Positions 7,881 to 15,545 of a stretch of 39,842 nt of DNA are shown here, piece by piece (position 1 is the first letter of the stretch; each line of letters starts with the position of its first letter). The notes beneath the pieces were generated by a model. The model saw only the letters and a list, made by a program, of their open reading frames with translations. It was not told where the DNA came from and did not search any database. The DNA comes from Gammaproteobacteria bacterium. Its GTDB lineage: Bacteria; Pseudomonadota; Gammaproteobacteria; Steroidobacterales; Steroidobacteraceae. Position numbers and translations under genes: made by a program. The stretch is from the NCBI GenBank assembly GCA_016874295.1, contig VGUH01000024.1, positions 1 through 39,842 of the forward strand, read 5' to 3'.

Positions 7881-9367
7881 GTGCATTCAGCTTCTCGGCG
7901 GCGCCGATCGACACGGCTGGGCTCGCGGGCCCGCTCGCCTCGCCCGCCGCCGGCGGTTTCGCCGCGTTCGAGGGCCGGGTGCGCGATCAGAACGAGGGCC
8001 GCACCGTGCGGTCACTCGAGTACGAGGCCTTCGAGGCCCTGGCCGTCGCCGAGGGCGAGCGCATCGTCGCCGATGCCGTGCGCCGGCATGGCGCGACGCT
8101 CGGGCGCTGCGTGCACCGTACGGGTCGCCTCGCGGTGGGCGACGTCGCGGTCTGGGTCGGGGTCAGCGCGCCGCATCGCGCGGAGGCCTTCGCCGCCTGC
8201 CGCGAGATCATCGACGCCGTGAAACACCGCTTGCCGATCTGGAAGAAGGAACACTACGCGGACGCCGACAGCGGCTGGGTGAATTGCGAGCACGCGGCGC
8301 ACCCCGCGGTGGCGGAATTCGATTACTCGCGGCAGTCAGCCCTGCCGGAAGTCGGGACCACCGGACAGCGGCGCCTCGCCGAGGCACACGTGGTCGTCGT
8401 CGGCGCCGGCGGGCTCGGTTGCCACGTGCTGGCGAGCCTCGCGGGTGCGGGTATCGGCCGCCTGACGATCGTCGACCACGACCGTGTCGAGGCGTCGAAT
8501 CTTCATCGCCAGCCGCTGTACGCGATCGCCGACGTCGGCCGGCCGAAGGCCGAGGCGGCGGCGCGCCGGCTGGCGGACTACAACCCGGGCCTTCGCTACG
8601 TGCCGGTGGCGCGGCGTTTCGATGCCGAGCTCGGGGCCGCGCTGCTCGCCGGCGCCAACGCGGTAGTCGACTGCACCGACAACTTCGCCGCCAAGTTCCT
8701 GGTCAATGACGCCGCCCAGCGAGCGGGCATTCCCGCCGTGATCGCCAGCGTGTACCAGTACGAGGGCCAGCTGCAGGTCGTCCGCGCCGACCGCGGCGGC
8801 TCCTGCCTGCGCTGCCAGTGGCCGGAGGCAACGCGCGACGGCCTGGTCGGCAACTGCGTCGAGGCCGGCGTGCTCGGACCCGTGCCCGCGATCCTCGGCC
8901 AGCTGCAGGCGCTCGAGGTCCTGAAGCTCCTGCTCGATCTGCCGGGGCAACTGCAGGACGAGCTTCTGCTCGTCGACCTGCTCGAGCACGGCCAGCGGCG
9001 CCTCGCCGCGCCGCGCAATCCAGCCTGTGCGGGTCGCTGCGTCCGCGTCGATGCTGCGGCGGCGCATGCGCCGCCGGCAACGGACGTGGATCTCAGGCTG
9101 CCGCTCGCCGCCGCGGTCGCGGCGGGCTATCGCATCGTGGACATCCGCGAGCCGATGGAATGCGCCTTCGAGCCGTTGCCGGTCTCCGGCCAGCAGTCGA
9201 TGCCGCTCGGGCGCCTGCTCGACGGCGCGCTCGCGGTCGAGGCGGGGCACCCGTACCTGCTCGTGTGCGCGCACGGCGTGCGCAGCCATGCGGCCGCCGA
9301 ATTCCTGCGCGCCCGCGGCCACGCGAACGTCTGGTCATTGGCCGGAGGCCTCGCCGCGCAAAGTTAA
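7877..9367 (+). CDS. MoaE-MoeB-rhodanese three-domain fusion (molybdopterin synthase large subunit plus MoaD activator)
   Basis: A 496-residue protein joining three steps. Residues 1-140 are MoaE, the molybdopterin synthase catalytic subunit, with the KHRLPIWKKEHY signature (about 116-127). Residues about 150-395 are a MoeB/ThiF-type E1 enzyme that adenylylates MoaD: GAGGLGCHV nucleotide loop, NLHRQPLY, DCTDNF and GNCVEAGVLGP with the conserved Cys327. Residues about 400-496 are a rhodanese domain with active-site loop CAHGVRS (Cys464), expected to supply sulfur as in Uba4/MOCS3. The zinc-knuckle pairs are CLRC (310/313) and CAGRC (384/388); the second is CxxxC instead of the usual CxxC. ATG 7877 overlaps the moaD stop. 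MoaE is normally separate, so the fusion physically couples MoaD activation with its consumption. The TAA stop lies at the edge of a palindromic repeat. Confidence 0.93.
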   Translation: MSAFSFSAAPIDTAGLAGPLASPAAGGFAAFEGRVRDQNEGRTVRSLEYEAFEALAVAEGERIVADAVRRHGATLGRCVHRTGRLAVGDVAVWVGVSAPHRAEAFAACREIIDAVKHRLPIWKKEHYADADSGWVNCEHAAHPAVAEFDYSRQSALPEVGTTGQRRLAEAHVVVVGAGGLGCHVLASLAGAGIGRLTIVDHDRVEASNLHRQPLYAIADVGRPKAEAAARRLADYNPGLRYVPVARRFDAELGAALLAGANAVVDCTDNFAAKFLVNDAAQRAGIPAVIASVYQYEGQLQVVRADRGGSCLRCQWPEATRDGLVGNCVEAGVLGPVPAILGQLQALEVLKLLLDLPGQLQDELLLVDLLEHGQRRLAAPRNPACAGRCVRVDAAAAHAPPATDVDLRLPLAAAVAAGYRIVDIREPMECAFEPLPVSGQQSMPLGRLLDGALAVEAGHPYLLVCAHGVRSHAAAEFLRARGHANVWSLAGGLAAQS

Positions 9368-9437
9368 CGGTGCCGGGTCGCACTTATCGTACTTATTGCT
9401 TGGCAATAAGTACGATAAGTGCGACCCGGCACTGTCA
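9365..9437. repeat. Palindromic repeat, copy 1 (30-bp perfect arms, 3-nt loop)
   Basis: Positions 9370-9399 and 9403-9432 are perfect reverse complements of each other (arm begins GTGCCGGGTCGCACTTATCG) around the loop TTG. The element fills the 67-bp gap between two convergent genes. The same arm sequence recurs at 21417-21516, so this is a repeat family and not a chance hairpin. The left edge carries TAACGGTGCC and the right edge, read leftward, TTCTGACAGTGCC; these supply the stop codons of the MoaE fusion (TAA 9365-9367) and the acyl-CoA dehydrogenase (TGA at 9437-9435). In RNA from either strand it would form a very stable hairpin; no T-run follows. It resembles REP/REPIN or MITE-type elements, but I do not recognise the family. 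Confidence 0.9.
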
Positions 9438-11225
9438 GAACGCGAATTGGTCGGGCGGAATTTCCATCAGCGAGCGGGCACCGGCACCTATCGCGTCGAG
9501 GTGCGCCTCGGCGCGCGGCAGGATGCGCTGGAAATAGAATCGCGCCGTGGCGAGCTTGGCGCGGTGAAAGGCGGCCTCGGCCGTGCCGGTCCTGAGGGCC
9601 GCCGCGGAGACCGTCGCCATCCACGCCCAGCTCCACGCCAGGCACAGGTAGCCGGTCAATTGCAGGTAGTCCATCGCGGCGGCGCCGGTTTCATCGGGGC
9701 TGCGGGCCGCGCGGCGCGCGACCTCCTCGGTCGCGACGGTCCATTCCTTCAGGAGCCCGGCCAGCCGCGCGACGAACTCGGCCTGCTCGCCGCCGCCCGC
9801 GTGACGCTCGCAGAAGCCACCGATCAGCCCGCCCAGCCGACGGGCGAGCGCGCCGCCCGTGCCCAGCACCTTGCGGCCCAGCAGGTCGAGCGCCTGGATG
9901 CCATTGGCGCCCTCGTAGATCATCGTGATGCGCGCGTCGCGGAAAAACTGCTCGACACCCGTCTCGCGCACGTAGCCGTGCCCGCCGTGGACCTGGATTG
10001 CCTCGCTGGTGCATTCCAGCGACATGCCGGTGACGAATCCCTTCACCACCGGTGTCAGCACCGCGAGCAGATCGGCGGCCTCCGCGCGCGTCGCAGCGTC
10101 GGGGTGGTGCAGCGCGCCATCCATCCGCTGCGCGGCGAACCAGATCAGCGCCCGCGCGCCCTCGACGAGCGACTTCTGCGTGAGCAGCATGCGACGCACG
10201 TCCGGGTGACCAATGATCGGGTCGGCTGGCGCACCGCTGCTCGCGGAGGTGCGGCCCTGGCGCCGCTCCAGAGCGTAGGCCAGCGAGGCCTGCAAGGCGC
10301 GCTCGCACTGCGCAAGGCCCTGCAGCCCGACCCAGAGCCGCGCGTGGTTCATCATCGTGAACATGCACTTGAGGCCGCCGTTGACCTCGCCGATCAGCCA
10401 GCCCCGCGAGCCGTCGAAGTTCATCACGCAGGTTGCCGAACCGTGGATGCCGAGCTTGTGCTCGACGCTCGCGCAGCTGACGCCGTTGGTCTCCCCGGGC
10501 TCGCCGGCCGCGTCGGGAAGGAGCTTCGGCACCAGGAACATGCTGATGCCGCGGCTGCCTGCCGGCGCATCCGGAAGCTTCGCGAGCACCAGGTGAACGA
10601 TGTTCGAGGTCAGGTCGTGCTCGCCGCTGGTGATGAATATCTTGGTCCCGGTCACGCGGTAGCTGCCATCCTCCTGCGGCTCCGCGCGGGTACGCATGAG
10701 GCCGAGATCGGTGCCCGCGTGCGGCTCGGTCAGCACCATCGTGCCGCTCCAGACGCCGCTCACGAGCTTCGGCAGGTAGACGCGCCGCATCTCCTCGCTG
10801 CCGTGGCGATCGAGCGCGAGCACCGCGCTGTCGGTGAGGCCGCTGTAGAGCTTCCAGGACATGTTGGCCGAGACGAGCATCTCGCCGAGCACACCGCCGA
10901 TGCTCTCCGGCAGCCCCTGGCCGCCGGCTTCGGTTGGACCGCACAGCGCCGCCCAGCCATCCTCGACGAACTGCCGGTAGGCGGCGACGAAGCCGGGCGG
11001 CGAGATCACGCGACCGTCGTCCGTGCGGCGCACACCGACCCGATCCCCCGGCTCGTTGGTCGGCGCGATGATGTCCTCGGCAAAGCGCGCGGCGCCCTCG
11101 AGCACGCTCTCGATCAATTCCAAGTTCACGTCGCTGCGCCCGAGCGCGCGATAGTGCGCTTCGGCGCCCAGCACCTCGTAAAGCAGATATCGGTATTCGC
11201 GGAGCGGGACCTTGTAGGCGGGCAT
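9435..11225 (-). CDS. Acyl-CoA dehydrogenase (DmdC/AcdA-like, with extra C-terminal domain)
   Basis: FAD-dependent acyl-CoA dehydrogenase of 596 residues, the length of the large subgroup that includes 3-methylmercaptopropionyl-CoA dehydrogenase, and longer than the roughly 380-residue classical enzymes. It begins MPAYKVPLREYRYLLYEVLG, typical of this subgroup, has LTEPHAGTDLGLMRTRA and TGTKIFITSGEHDL in the substrate/FAD region, HGSATCVMNFDG, and the catalytic-base block MIYEGANGIQALDLLG. About 120 further residues form the subgroup's C-terminal domain. The reading frame is open upstream to 11501, but that stretch is shadow of the neighbouring gene; ATG 11223-11225 fits. The substrate cannot be read from sequence. 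The last two codons and stop (TTC TGA) lie in the palindromic repeat edge. A separate zinc-protein gene lies 16 bp upstream. Confidence 0.9.
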   Translation of the reverse strand: MPAYKVPLREYRYLLYEVLGAEAHYRALGRSDVNLELIESVLEGAARFAEDIIAPTNEPGDRVGVRRTDDGRVISPPGFVAAYRQFVEDGWAALCGPTEAGGQGLPESIGGVLGEMLVSANMSWKLYSGLTDSAVLALDRHGSEEMRRVYLPKLVSGVWSGTMVLTEPHAGTDLGLMRTRAEPQEDGSYRVTGTKIFITSGEHDLTSNIVHLVLAKLPDAPAGSRGISMFLVPKLLPDAAGEPGETNGVSCASVEHKLGIHGSATCVMNFDGSRGWLIGEVNGGLKCMFTMMNHARLWVGLQGLAQCERALQASLAYALERRQGRTSASSGAPADPIIGHPDVRRMLLTQKSLVEGARALIWFAAQRMDGALHHPDAATRAEAADLLAVLTPVVKGFVTGMSLECTSEAIQVHGGHGYVRETGVEQFFRDARITMIYEGANGIQALDLLGRKVLGTGGALARRLGGLIGGFCERHAGGGEQAEFVARLAGLLKEWTVATEEVARRAARSPDETGAAAMDYLQLTGYLCLAWSWAWMATVSAAALRTGTAEAAFHRAKLATARFYFQRILPRAEAHLDAIGAGARSLMEIPPDQFAF

Positions 11226-11241
11226 GCGGGCCGCGGCGCCC

Positions 11242-11580
11242 TCAGCGAGCCGCTTCGGCGCAGGTGATGCAGCGGTCGGAATACGGCAGGGCCTGCAGGC
11301 GACGCTCGCCGATGGGCTGGCCGCACTGGCTGCACAGGCCATAGTTGCCCGCATCGAGCTGGGCGAGCGCGCGGTTGATCTGCGCGAGCTCGGCGGCGGT
11401 CGCTTCGCCGATGCCGGCGAGTACCGCATCATTCTCCATCTGTACGACCTGCTCGGCGAAATCCTTGTCGAGCGGGCCGGAGGAACGCGTGATATCGGCA
11501 CGCACCTTGGCAGCGCGCGCGAGCAACTCCTGCTTCTGTCGTTCCAGTTTGCGCCGGACGGCGTCGTACTCGTGCGCCAT
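11242..11580 (-). CDS. TraR/DksA family C4 zinc-finger protein
   Basis: 112-residue protein with an N-terminal helical hairpin (about 1-75) and a C-terminal four-Cys zinc finger, CSQC (about 83-86) and CITC (about 104-107). This is the layout of the TraR/DksA family, which binds in the RNA polymerase secondary channel. The hairpin tip has PLDKDFAEQ followed by MENDAVLAGIG, as in the short DksA-like relatives; the canonical DxxDxA tip motif of DksA is only partly matched, so a ppGpp-linked role should not be assumed. It lies between hsp20 (upstream, 51 bp) and the acyl-CoA dehydrogenase (downstream, 16 bp) on the same strand, and might be co-transcribed with hsp20 through a hairpin. Confidence 0.85.
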   Translation of the reverse strand: MAHEYDAVRRKLERQKQELLARAAKVRADITRSSGPLDKDFAEQVVQMENDAVLAGIGEATAAELAQINRALAQLDAGNYGLCSQCGQPIGERRLQALPYSDRCITCAEAAR

Positions 11581-11592
11581 GGGACCCTCGGA

Positions 11593-11634
11593 TGACAGGG
11601 CGGCGGCTCACGCCGCCGCCCTCAGGTCCTGTCA
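11593..11634 (-). terminator. GC-rich hairpin at the end of hsp20 (terminator-like, no T-tract)
   Basis: AGGGCGGCGGC (11597-11607) and GCCGCCGCCCT (11612-11622) pair perfectly around TCAC. An alternative outer pairing TGACAGG (11593-11599) with CCTGTCA (11628-11634) includes the hsp20 stop codon. There is no U-run on the leftward strand, so it is not a standard intrinsic terminator. It could attenuate transcription into the TraR/DksA-type gene or stabilise hsp20 mRNA. Confidence 0.4.
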
Positions 11635-12081
11635 GTTTACCCGTACTTCGACCGTCCTGGGCTTCGGGGCGGGCGTCTTCGGTACCCTGACCTTCAATAC
11701 CCCGTTCCGGCTCTCCGCCTGGATGGCATTGATGTCGGCGTCCTCAGGCAGCCGGAAGCTGCGCGAAAAGCGGCCGTAGAAGCTTTCCACACGGTAGACT
11801 TTCTCGTCCTTGTGCTCAGCTTCCTTGCGGCGCTCACCGCTGATCGTGATGACGTTTTCATCGACCGTGACCTTGACGTCCTCCTTGCTCACTTCCGGCA
11901 GCTCGGCCTTGATGAGGTAGTCGGTCTCGGTCTCGGAGATATTGGCGACCGGCGTCCACGCCTCAGTCGCGCCCTCTTCCGCGGCACCCGCCCGGGCAGC
12001 GGCCAGGCGGCCGAAGAACGGGCTGTAGCGCGCGAAGACATCGTCCAGTTCCCTGAACGGTTCCCAGCGAATCAGTGTCAT
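11632..12081 (-). CDS. Small heat shock protein, Hsp20/alpha-crystallin family
   Basis: ATP-independent holdase chaperone of 149 residues. The N-terminal arm starts MTLIRWEPFRELDDVFARYSP. The alpha-crystallin domain spans about 40-135 (PVANISETETDYLIKAELP, VSKEDVKVTVDENVITISG, FSRSFRLPEDADINAIQA, SRNGVLKVRVPK). The C-terminal tail holds the PRTVEV stretch that stands in for the usual I-x-I/V anchoring motif. ATG 12079-12081 is preceded by a strong ribosome binding site (AAGGAGG, about 8 bp upstream). A sigma-32-like promoter lies about 40-70 bp upstream, so heat-shock control is likely. Confidence 0.95.
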   Translation of the reverse strand: MTLIRWEPFRELDDVFARYSPFFGRLAAARAGAAEEGATEAWTPVANISETETDYLIKAELPEVSKEDVKVTVDENVITISGERRKEAEHKDEKVYRVESFYGRFSRSFRLPEDADINAIQAESRNGVLKVRVPKTPAPKPRTVEVRVN

Positions 12082-12120
12082 TTTCCTGCCTCCTTCCGCC
12101 TGCGGCGGGCTTGGCCTCCT

Positions 12121-12149
12121 CAATGGGAGCGGGCCGCGGGGGTTTCAAG
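12121..12149 (-). promoter_or_regulatory. Sigma-32-like heat-shock promoter for hsp20
   Basis: Read leftward, the sequence has CTTGAAA (12149-12143) and, about 13-14 bases later, CTCCCATT (12129-12122). The known RpoH consensus is CTTGAAA, an 11-16 base spacer, and CCCCATNT. The -35 part matches fully and the -10 part keeps CCCAT. It is placed about 40 bp before the ATG of the Hsp20 gene, as expected. Confidence 0.7.
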
Positions 12150-12263
12150 GCCGGCACGGCCGTGATCAGCGGCCCCGGCAGTTTGCTAGGGGTCCATCCG
12201 CGCCCGTAATATCGGCGGCGGAGCGGAGTTCAGCGTTCGCTGGCGCTCCACGTGAGGGAGTCA

Positions 12264-12539
12264 ATGGGCCGCGATCACAATCCAGTGCCTGGACAGTGGT
12301 ACGAGAGCCTCGACGACGAGGAAGTATTCCAGGTCCTGTCAGTGGACGAGGACGCAGAGCTCATCGAGCTGCAGTATGAGGACGGCGACGTCGAGGAGAT
12401 CGATTACGAGACCTGGCAAGAGCTGGACCTCGACCTCACGGACGAACCGGAAGGCTGGTCGGGTTCCGACGAGGATGACGAGGACGAGGACGACGACTGG
12501 GACGATGACGACGATTACGGAGACCGGGACGACTATTGA
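12264..12539 (+). CDS. Small, very acidic protein (DUF6763-like)
   Basis: 91-residue protein beginning MGRDHNPVPGQWYESLDDEE. A compact N-terminal part has the alternating pattern FQVLSVDEDAELIELQY, DGDVEEIDYETWQELDL, which looks like a small beta-rich domain. The last 25 residues are almost entirely Asp/Glu with a few aromatic residues. I associate the N-terminal pattern with a small family in Xanthomonas-like gammaproteobacteria (DUF6763, from memory). ATG 12264 follows GAGGGAG; an in-frame GTG at 12252 is less likely. It is divergent from hsp20. No function is known; the acidic tail suggests binding to a basic partner or nucleic-acid mimicry, which is speculation. Confidence 0.75.
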   Translation: MGRDHNPVPGQWYESLDDEEVFQVLSVDEDAELIELQYEDGDVEEIDYETWQELDLDLTDEPEGWSGSDEDDEDEDDDWDDDDDYGDRDDY

Positions 12540-12613
12540 CGGATGCGCGCGTGCCGGGGAACCCTCCGCCCCGGCATCGGGTCCAAGCGGCAGGATCGAC
12601 CGGAATTTGCTGC

Positions 12614-13096
12614 ATGAGTGCCCGCCTTCTCGCCCTGAGCTTCCTCCTGCTGACGTCCGCCTGCGTGAGCCAGGGCCCGGAGTCGCTGCTCGGAACCGAG
12701 GAGCGCGCTCTGCAGGAGCGGCGCATCGAGCTCACGCGCACCGGCGACTGCGTATTCCAGTCCGGGATCGACGGCTTCGATACGCTCGACGACCGGCACG
12801 TCGTGCTATATTCGGGGGGCCGACGCCGGGCTTACCTCGCCGAACTGACCGGTGTCTGCTTCGACCTTGGCGGCCAGGTGTCGCTGACGGCCGTGGATGG
12901 CGATGGCAACGGCCAGATATGCGGATACGGCCGTGATTCGCTCGCATTCCAGCGCATGGGGCGGGTCGAGAATTGCCGCATCCTCGGCCTCGAGCAGCTT
13001 TCCGACGAGCGCCGGCTCGAGCTCGGGCTCGCCATACCCGCGAGACCTGAGCCGGGCAAGGAACCGAAGGCGGGTGACACGGCGACGCCGCAGTAG
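12614..13096 (+). CDS. Putative lipoprotein, DUF6491-like
   Basis: 160-residue protein with a lipoprotein signal (MSARLLALSFLLLTSAC, lipobox LTSAC with Cys17). The mature domain has paired cysteines around CVFQSGIDGFDTLDDRHVV, a YLAELTGVCFDL block, DGDGNGQICGYG and FQRMGRVENCRI. This pattern of Cys, 'ID-F-LDDRH-V' and 'Y-A-L-G-C' recalls the DUF6491 family of exported gammaproteobacterial proteins (from memory). The four cysteines could form two disulfides. The frame is open upstream to 12536, but the signal peptide fixes the start at ATG 12614. The neighbour on the right is htpX, a membrane protease; the link, if any, is not visible. Confidence 0.78.
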   Translation: MSARLLALSFLLLTSACVSQGPESLLGTEERALQERRIELTRTGDCVFQSGIDGFDTLDDRHVVLYSGGRRRAYLAELTGVCFDLGGQVSLTAVDGDGNGQICGYGRDSLAFQRMGRVENCRILGLEQLSDERRLELGLAIPARPEPGKEPKAGDTATPQ

Positions 13097-13174
13097 GCCC
13101 GCCGCTGCCGGCCTTGATTCCGCCTGCCACCGGAGTCATGTGGACGCGGTGTCACGATTCACACTGGAGCGCCG

Positions 13175-14053
13175 ATGATGAGAGTTCTTCTGTTCGTCCT
13201 GACCAACTTCGCGATCCTCCTGGTTGCGAGCGTCACGCTGCGCCTGCTCGGTGTCGAGCCCTGGCTCGATGCCAACGGCATCAATTTCAACTCGCTGCTG
13301 ATCTTCGGCGCGGTGCTCGGGTTCGGCGGTGCGTTCGTCTCGCTCGCGATATCGAAATGGACGGCGAAACGCGCGATGGGCGTGCACGTCATCAGCGAGC
13401 CGCGCAGCGAGCAGGAAACCTGGCTGGTCGAGACCGTGCGCCGGCTGGCGGGGCAGGCGGGCATCGGCATGCCGGAAGTGGGCTACTTTGACTCGCCAGC
13501 GCCCAACGCCTTCGCAACCGGCGCGCGCCGCGACAGCTCGCTGGTCGCCGTCAGCACCGGTCTGATGCAGCGCATGAGTCGCAAGGAGGTCGAGGCGGTC
13601 CTTGGCCACGAGGTCAGCCACGTCGCGAACGGCGACATGGTCACGTTGACGCTGATCCAGGGCGTCGTGAACACCTTCGTATTCGTTGCGGCGCGGGTGA
13701 TCGGCACGATCGTGGACAAGGTCGTGTTCCGCAACGAGCGCGGCCAGGGCCCGGCGTTCTTCATCACGACGCTGGTCGCCCAGTCCGTGCTCTCGTTCCT
13801 CGCGACCATGATCGTCATGTGGTTCTCGCGCCGGCGCGAGTTCCGCGCCGACCACGGCGGCGCGACCCTCGCGGGCCGGCAGAGCATGATCGCCGCGCTG
13901 CAGGCGCTCGGCCGCGGCGGCGAACCGCTGCCCGAGAAGATGGCGGCCTTCGGCATCAGCGGCGGGCAAGGCGCGGGTCTGAAGCAGCTGTTCATGAGCC
14001 ATCCGCCGCTGGAAGAGCGGATCGCGGCCCTGCAGGCGCAGCCGGCAGGCTGA
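13175..14053 (+). CDS. htpX: Membrane zinc metalloprotease HtpX
   Basis: Inner-membrane M48 protease (292 residues) that degrades misfolded membrane proteins. Two N-terminal transmembrane segments (about 4-25 and 37-57) precede the zinc site HEVSH (about residue 145) in [18 protein letters not shown]. Two more hydrophobic segments follow (about 158-178 and 193-215), then the third zinc ligand region [12 protein letters not shown]. The order and length match E. coli HtpX. The start is ATG 13175 or the adjacent ATG 13178, after GGAG at 13166-13169. CTTGATT (13113-13119) and GTCATGT (13135-13141) form only a poor sigma-32-like pair, so heat-shock control is possible but not shown. Confidence 0.95.
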   Translation: MMRVLLFVLTNFAILLVASVTLRLLGVEPWLDANGINFNSLLIFGAVLGFGGAFVSLAISKWTAKRAMGVHVISEPRSEQETWLVETVRRLAGQAGIGMPEVGYFDSPAPNAFATGARRDSSLVAVSTGLMQRMSRKEVEAVLGHEVSHVANGDMVTLTLIQGVVNTFVFVAARVIGTIVDKVVFRNERGQGPAFFITTLVAQSVLSFLATMIVMWFSRRREFRADHGGATLAGRQSMIAALQALGRGGEPLPEKMAAFGISGGQGAGLKQLFMSHPPLEERIAALQAQPAG

Positions 14054-14093
14054 GCGCTCGCCGCCCCGGCGGCGCCGCAGGCGGCCCAGTAAG

Positions 14094-15545
14094 ATGGCCG
14101 CCATGGACGATCCCGCGCCGCCGGTGCCGGCTGTCATGATTGCCGCGCTCAAGGAAACGCTCGGGCCCGGCGGCTGGCTCGAGGCGCCCGCGGACCGCGC
14201 ACCGTTCGAGACCGATTTCCGGGGCCTGTACCACGGGCCCGCGGCCCTGATCGCGCTGCCAGACAGCACCGAGCGGGTTGCCCGCGTGGTCGCGCTGTGC
14301 GCGCGCGGGCGCGTCGGGATCGTGCCGCAGGGTGGCAACACGAGCTACTGCGGCGGCGCAACGCCGCGCCCCGCCGGCAACGAAATCCTCCTGTCGCTCC
14401 GGCGCCTGCGCAGGATCCGCGCGGTCGATGCGGCAGGCGACGCACTCACCGCCGAGGCCGGCTGCGTGCTCGCAGAGCTGCAGTCCGCCGCGGCCGCCGT
14501 CGACCGCTTGCTGCCAATGTCGATCGGTTCCGAGGGGAGCGCCACGCTCGGCGGCCTCGTGTCCACGAACGCGGGGGGCACGGCGGTGCTGCGCTACGGG
14601 ATGATGCGCGCGCTGGTGCTCGGGCTCGAGGTCGTGCTGCCCGACGGGCGCGTGCTCAACCAGCTGTCCGGCCTGCGCAAGGACAACACCGGCTACGACC
14701 TCAAGCAGCTCTTCATCGGCGCCGAGGGCACGCTCGGCGTCGTGACGGCGGCGACGCTCCGGCTGTTCCCGCGTCCGGCAGTCACCGCGACCGCGTTCGC
14801 GGCCCTGCCCACGCCCGCCGCCGCGCTCGCGCTGCTGGCGGCGCTGCGCGATTCGCTCGGCGACGCCGTCACGACCTTCGAACTGATGCCGCGGCTCGCG
14901 CTGGAGTTCGTCTGCCGGCACGTTCCGGGCACGCGCGACCCGTTCGGTGCGCCGCATGCCTGGTACGCGCTCGTCGAAGCCACCGCCGGCGCCGAAGACC
15001 CGGAATTCACGCCGCGCTTCGCATCGGTCCTCGCCGCGGCAATCGGGGACGGGCACGCGCAGGATGCGGTCATTGCCTCGAGCGGCGCCGAGCGCGAGGC
15101 CCTGTGGCGCCTGCGCGAGACCATCCCGGAGGCGCAGCGGCACGAGGGCGTGAGCCTCAAGCACGACATCTCGGTCACGCCGGGCCGGCTGCCGGCGTTC
15201 ATCGCCGCGGGCGCGGCGCTTGTTGCGCGGCTCGCGCCGCACGCACGCCTGGTCGCGTACGGCCACCTCGGGGATGGCAACCTGCACTACAACCTGAGCG
15301 AGCCGGCCGGCGGCGATGGCGGAGCGTTGAGCCGGCAGTCGGAGGAGATCCGCCGCGCGGTGCACGACCTGGTCGCCGCGCACGGCGGCAGTTTCAGCGC
15401 GGAGCACGGCATCGGGCAGGCGAAGGTCGGCGAGCTCGAACGCTACGAGGACCCGGTTGCCCTCGACCTCATGCGCGCCATGAAGCGCACGCTGGACCCG
15501 CACGGCATCATGAACCCGGGCAAGGTCCTGCGTGGCAGCGAGTGA
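14094..15545 (+). CDS. FAD-linked oxidase (GlcD / D-2-hydroxyglutarate dehydrogenase type)
   Basis: Flavoprotein of 483 residues in the FAD-binding-4 plus FAD-linked-oxidase-C family, which oxidises D-2-hydroxy acids such as D-lactate, glycolate or D-2-hydroxyglutarate. The PP-loop FAD domain covers about 35-215: GIVPQGGNTSYCGGATP, MSIGSEGSATLGGLVSTNAGG, RKDNTGYDLKQLFIGAEGTLG. The C-terminal domain has KHDISVTPGRLP, the metal/substrate histidines in YGHLGDGNLHYN, and EHGIGQAKV, ending DPHGIMNPGKVL. No GlcE/GlcF partners are adjacent and there is no iron-sulfur domain, so D-2-hydroxyglutarate dehydrogenase-like activity is the best guess. The start is ATG 14094 or 14103. The 3' end overlaps the following permease gene if that uses GTG 15532. 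Confidence 0.88.
   Translation: MAAMDDPAPPVPAVMIAALKETLGPGGWLEAPADRAPFETDFRGLYHGPAALIALPDSTERVARVVALCARGRVGIVPQGGNTSYCGGATPRPAGNEILLSLRRLRRIRAVDAAGDALTAEAGCVLAELQSAAAAVDRLLPMSIGSEGSATLGGLVSTNAGGTAVLRYGMMRALVLGLEVVLPDGRVLNQLSGLRKDNTGYDLKQLFIGAEGTLGVVTAATLRLFPRPAVTATAFAALPTPAAALALLAALRDSLGDAVTTFELMPRLALEFVCRHVPGTRDPFGAPHAWYALVEATAGAEDPEFTPRFASVLAAAIGDGHAQDAVIASSGAEREALWRLRETIPEAQRHEGVSLKHDISVTPGRLPAFIAAGAALVARLAPHARLVAYGHLGDGNLHYNLSEPAGGDGGALSRQSEEIRRAVHDLVAAHGGSFSAEHGIGQAKVGELERYEDPVALDLMRAMKRTLDPHGIMNPGKVLRGSE

Noticed and set aside
9027-11267. A 746-codon + strand frame overlapping the MoaE fusion, repeat and acyl-CoA dehydrogenase
   Set aside because: It crosses the palindromic repeat and is antisense to a gene with a strong family match; composition is that of a shadow frame.
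13113-13141. Sigma-32 promoter for htpX (CTTGATT and GTCATGT)
   Set aside because: The -10 half matches poorly and the -35 lacks the full CTTGAAA, so it is mentioned only as a possibility.
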